Origin: an uncultured Anaerobutyricum sp.
GTDB lineage: Bacteria > Bacillota > Clostridia > Lachnospirales > Lachnospiraceae
NCBI RefSeq assembly: GCF_934307085.1
Contig: NZ_CAKRCF010000003.1
Location: 33,282 to 97,281 of the forward strand
Length of the DNA: 64,000 bases
Reading direction: 5' to 3'
Shown here: positions 62,433-64,000 of the stretch, one piece after another
Numbering within the stretch: position 1 is the stretch's first letter
Layout: every line of letters begins with the position of its first letter
Translations under genes and position numbers: made by a program
The notes under the pieces: generated by a model
What the model was told of the DNA's origin: nothing
What the model saw: the letters and a program-made list of their open reading frames with translations, nothing else
Databases searched by the model: none

Positions 62433-64000
62433 TTATTTACTTTCAAAATATTTTTGAGCTGCAATATTATAAATTTGCAACTTCTTAACTAAGTTTACTA
62501 AGGTCTCATTCTCTGATTCCCATTTCTGTGCGGCATAAGACATAACTCCGTAATTTACTATATTACTAATCTGATTGCCTGAAGCATCACATACATAAAT
62601 GTGATACATCTCATCAAGATTTTTGGCAACAATTCCTGTTATATCTGCGTAATAATATGTAGCATCGTAATTCTGTAACTTAAGATATTTCACTACCGTT
62701 CCATCTCCTACTGTATATGCTAATTTATCATCCAAAGAAGCTGTACTCTTTGGAATAATCGCTCGAATAGATACGGCAGATTTTAAATCTAAAGCAATTC
62801 CGGCAATCTTTGTCTTCGGATTGTCTATTTCTGTAATTGTTCGCGTATATTGCTGCATTTGCTCTTTTGTCTTCTGATATCCAGCTAAGGTATCATCCAA
62901 TTTTTTCTTATTCTCTTCCGTTACAATATTTGTATCAGATAAAAGTCTATCGGCTAAATGCTGTGTATTATATCCAAAGTAATTCTGTGATGCAGCACCA
63001 TAACTTACCATCGATGCTAATACATTCTTTAAGCTATCTTTCGTTGCCGTATTCTTCATTTTGTTTGATACATACTTTTCAACAGAATAATAGAACTTTC
63101 TTGTAGCACCTTCCTTACCATCTTCCGTCGTTGCATAAGCTTTTGCCAGCACTTTATCTGTCATCTGTTTTGCAGTCAGAGAAACAGAAAACAGATAGCA
63201 ATTATATTGTTTTCCACCGGAAGTTATTGTTTCCTTTGATGCGTCTTGTAATGTTGCAGTAACCTTTGACTTTGTCTTACCAGAATCATCTACAAGGTCA
63301 AAGTCTACCCCTCCATCTTTTACATTCTCTGGAAGCTCTATATAGTAGTTAATCAAAATTGTTCCGGCAAGAGACAGACTCGCTCCTCGGAATACAGGAG
63401 TTCCTTCTTCATTTTGTTCAGAAAGATATTCAACTGGCACTTCATTCTCTTTTGCATACTCATCAGCATAACTGTTCTTATATACATATAATTTAAGGCT
63501 ATCCGATACATTTGCAAAGGCTTCCTCACCAATGGTCTGAACATCATCACCAATCTTAATTGCCTTTAACGCTGTATTTCCATCAAAAGCACCCTCTCTA
63601 ATTGTGTCAACATTCATACTCAGCATATCAAATTCTGTCTGATCCTCTTTCCCCGCCGGATAAGAAATCAGTTCAGTTTCGTCCTTGCCGTATAGTACAC
63701 CATCTTTTGCAGACAAGTCTTTGTTTTCATCACTGACGATATATTCTTTTAGATTTTTGCAGTTGGCGAATGCGTTGCCGGCGATGTCTTTGAGTTTGGA
63801 TGGGAGGGTGACGGTGGTTAGGTTATTACAATTTCCAAATGAATATGAATCTATTTTTTCAACTGAGCTTGAAATTATGACATTCTTTAAATTTGTATTT
63901 TTAAATCCCATATTACGTCCTTTTATTGTCTTTACTGTATCTCCAAACTCTACCGTAAGCCCCTTTTCCTGTATCTCTTCTGACCGTCCAAAGCTTCCAA
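62433..64000 (-). CDS. BspA-like leucine-rich-repeat surface protein, 5' part outside the window
   Basis: At least 521 residues and open to the right edge; the ATG at 63911 is internal because the frame continues (SFGRSEEIQEKGLTVEFGDT before it). LRR_5/BspA-type repeats occupy the first part (NLKNVIISSSVEKIDSYSFG, NLTTVTLPSKLKDIAGNAFA, a degenerate one after). A large Lachnospiraceae-type C-terminal region with two related beta-rich domains (SLSLAGTILINYYIELPEN and later IALDLKSAVSIRAIIPKS) follows. Such proteins are secreted and bind host or bacterial surfaces. Its stop is 15 nt before the 38-residue peptide start, so they share a transcript. Confidence 0.8.
   Translation of the reverse strand, partial: GSFGRSEEIQEKGLTVEFGDTVKTIKGRNMGFKNTNLKNVIISSSVEKIDSYSFGNCNNLTTVTLPSKLKDIAGNAFANCKNLKEYIVSDENKDLSAKDGVLYGKDETELISYPAGKEDQTEFDMLSMNVDTIREGAFDGNTALKAIKIGDDVQTIGEEAFANVSDSLKLYVYKNSYADEYAKENEVPVEYLSEQNEEGTPVFRGASLSLAGTILINYYIELPENVKDGGVDFDLVDDSGKTKSKVTATLQDASKETITSGGKQYNCYLFSVSLTAKQMTDKVLAKAYATTEDGKEGATRKFYYSVEKYVSNKMKNTATKDSLKNVLASMVSYGAASQNYFGYNTQHLADRLLSDTNIVTEENKKKLDDTLAGYQKTKEQMQQYTRTITEIDNPKTKIAGIALDLKSAVSIRAIIPKSTASLDDKLAYTVGDGTVVKYLKLQNYDATYYYADITGIVAKNLDEMYHIYVCDASGNQISNIVNYGVMSYAAQKWESENETLVNLVKKLQIYNIAAQKYFESK

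Overview
The window looks like chromosomal DNA of a low-GC Firmicute, most probably a Lachnospiraceae gut bacterium (inference). The reasons are AT-rich composition, strong AGGAGG ribosome-binding sites, sigma-A type promoters, and family content: the DUF5717/DUF5716 pair, zinc-ribbon membrane proteins, DUF6273 tails, a BspA-like LRR surface protein, and many small secreted proteins with D-x-D-x-D-G motifs. Only two genes, a NhaD-like antiporter and trmO, lie on the + strand. Everything else is on the - strand, including an unbroken run from about 16 kb to the right edge. I see no tRNA, rRNA, CRISPR array, transposase or phage gene.

Left part (1-23.5 kb): truncated valS with its own promoter; a three-gene unit of a giant DUF5717-type protein, a DUF5716-type actin/Hsp70-like protein and a TPR protein; the NhaD-like antiporter; an operon pepD-dus-subtilase-HD hydrolase; trmO converging on a GtrA-like gene with overlapping ends; a secreted C69 dipeptidase; a membrane protein with YS heptad repeats; and a zinc-ribbon protein coupled to a two-TM N-acetylmuramoyl-L-alanine amidase. 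Four long hairpins sit between genes. One has 32 + 31 perfectly paired bases.

Middle part (23.6-31 kb) is accessory: small secreted or membrane proteins, a membrane gluzincin, an ADP-ribosylglycohydrolase pair, remnants of a receiver-like gene and of a Sel1-repeat gene, a repeated leader sequence, a secreted-protein paralogue that has lost its signal peptide, and a YARHG/Asp-box lipoprotein.

Right-centre part (31-60 kb) is a large eukaryotic-like phosphosignalling island. Read in the direction of transcription from one promoter near 60.0 kb it runs: transpeptidase PBP, membrane FHA protein, FtsW/RodA, PP2C, FHA-kinase, FHA-kinase, a ClpB-like/receiver-like/FtsH-like fusion protease, a small protein, PP2C, kinase, PP2C, a broken kinase, and five tandem kinases. 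The five share an almost constant catalytic head but carry different tails (DUF6273, transmembrane, or Sel1 repeats). Then follow a zinc-ribbon/TPR protein, an unknown protein, a YidD-fused membrane protein, an SPFH/zinc-ribbon protein, a small membrane protein and a zinc-ribbon membrane protein. The first part repeats the gene content and much of the order of the mycobacterial pbpA-rodA-pstP-fha-pkn locus, which controls cell-wall synthesis. The kinase array looks like a duplicating, recombining family.

Right edge (60.4-64 kb): an operon with an LRR surface protein (5' end outside), a 38-residue peptide, a hairpin that could attenuate read-through, a membrane-anchored low-complexity protein, a PqqD-like protein and a degenerate deacetylase-like protein. 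This resembles a RiPP-type precursor plus recognition-element arrangement without a visible modification enzyme.
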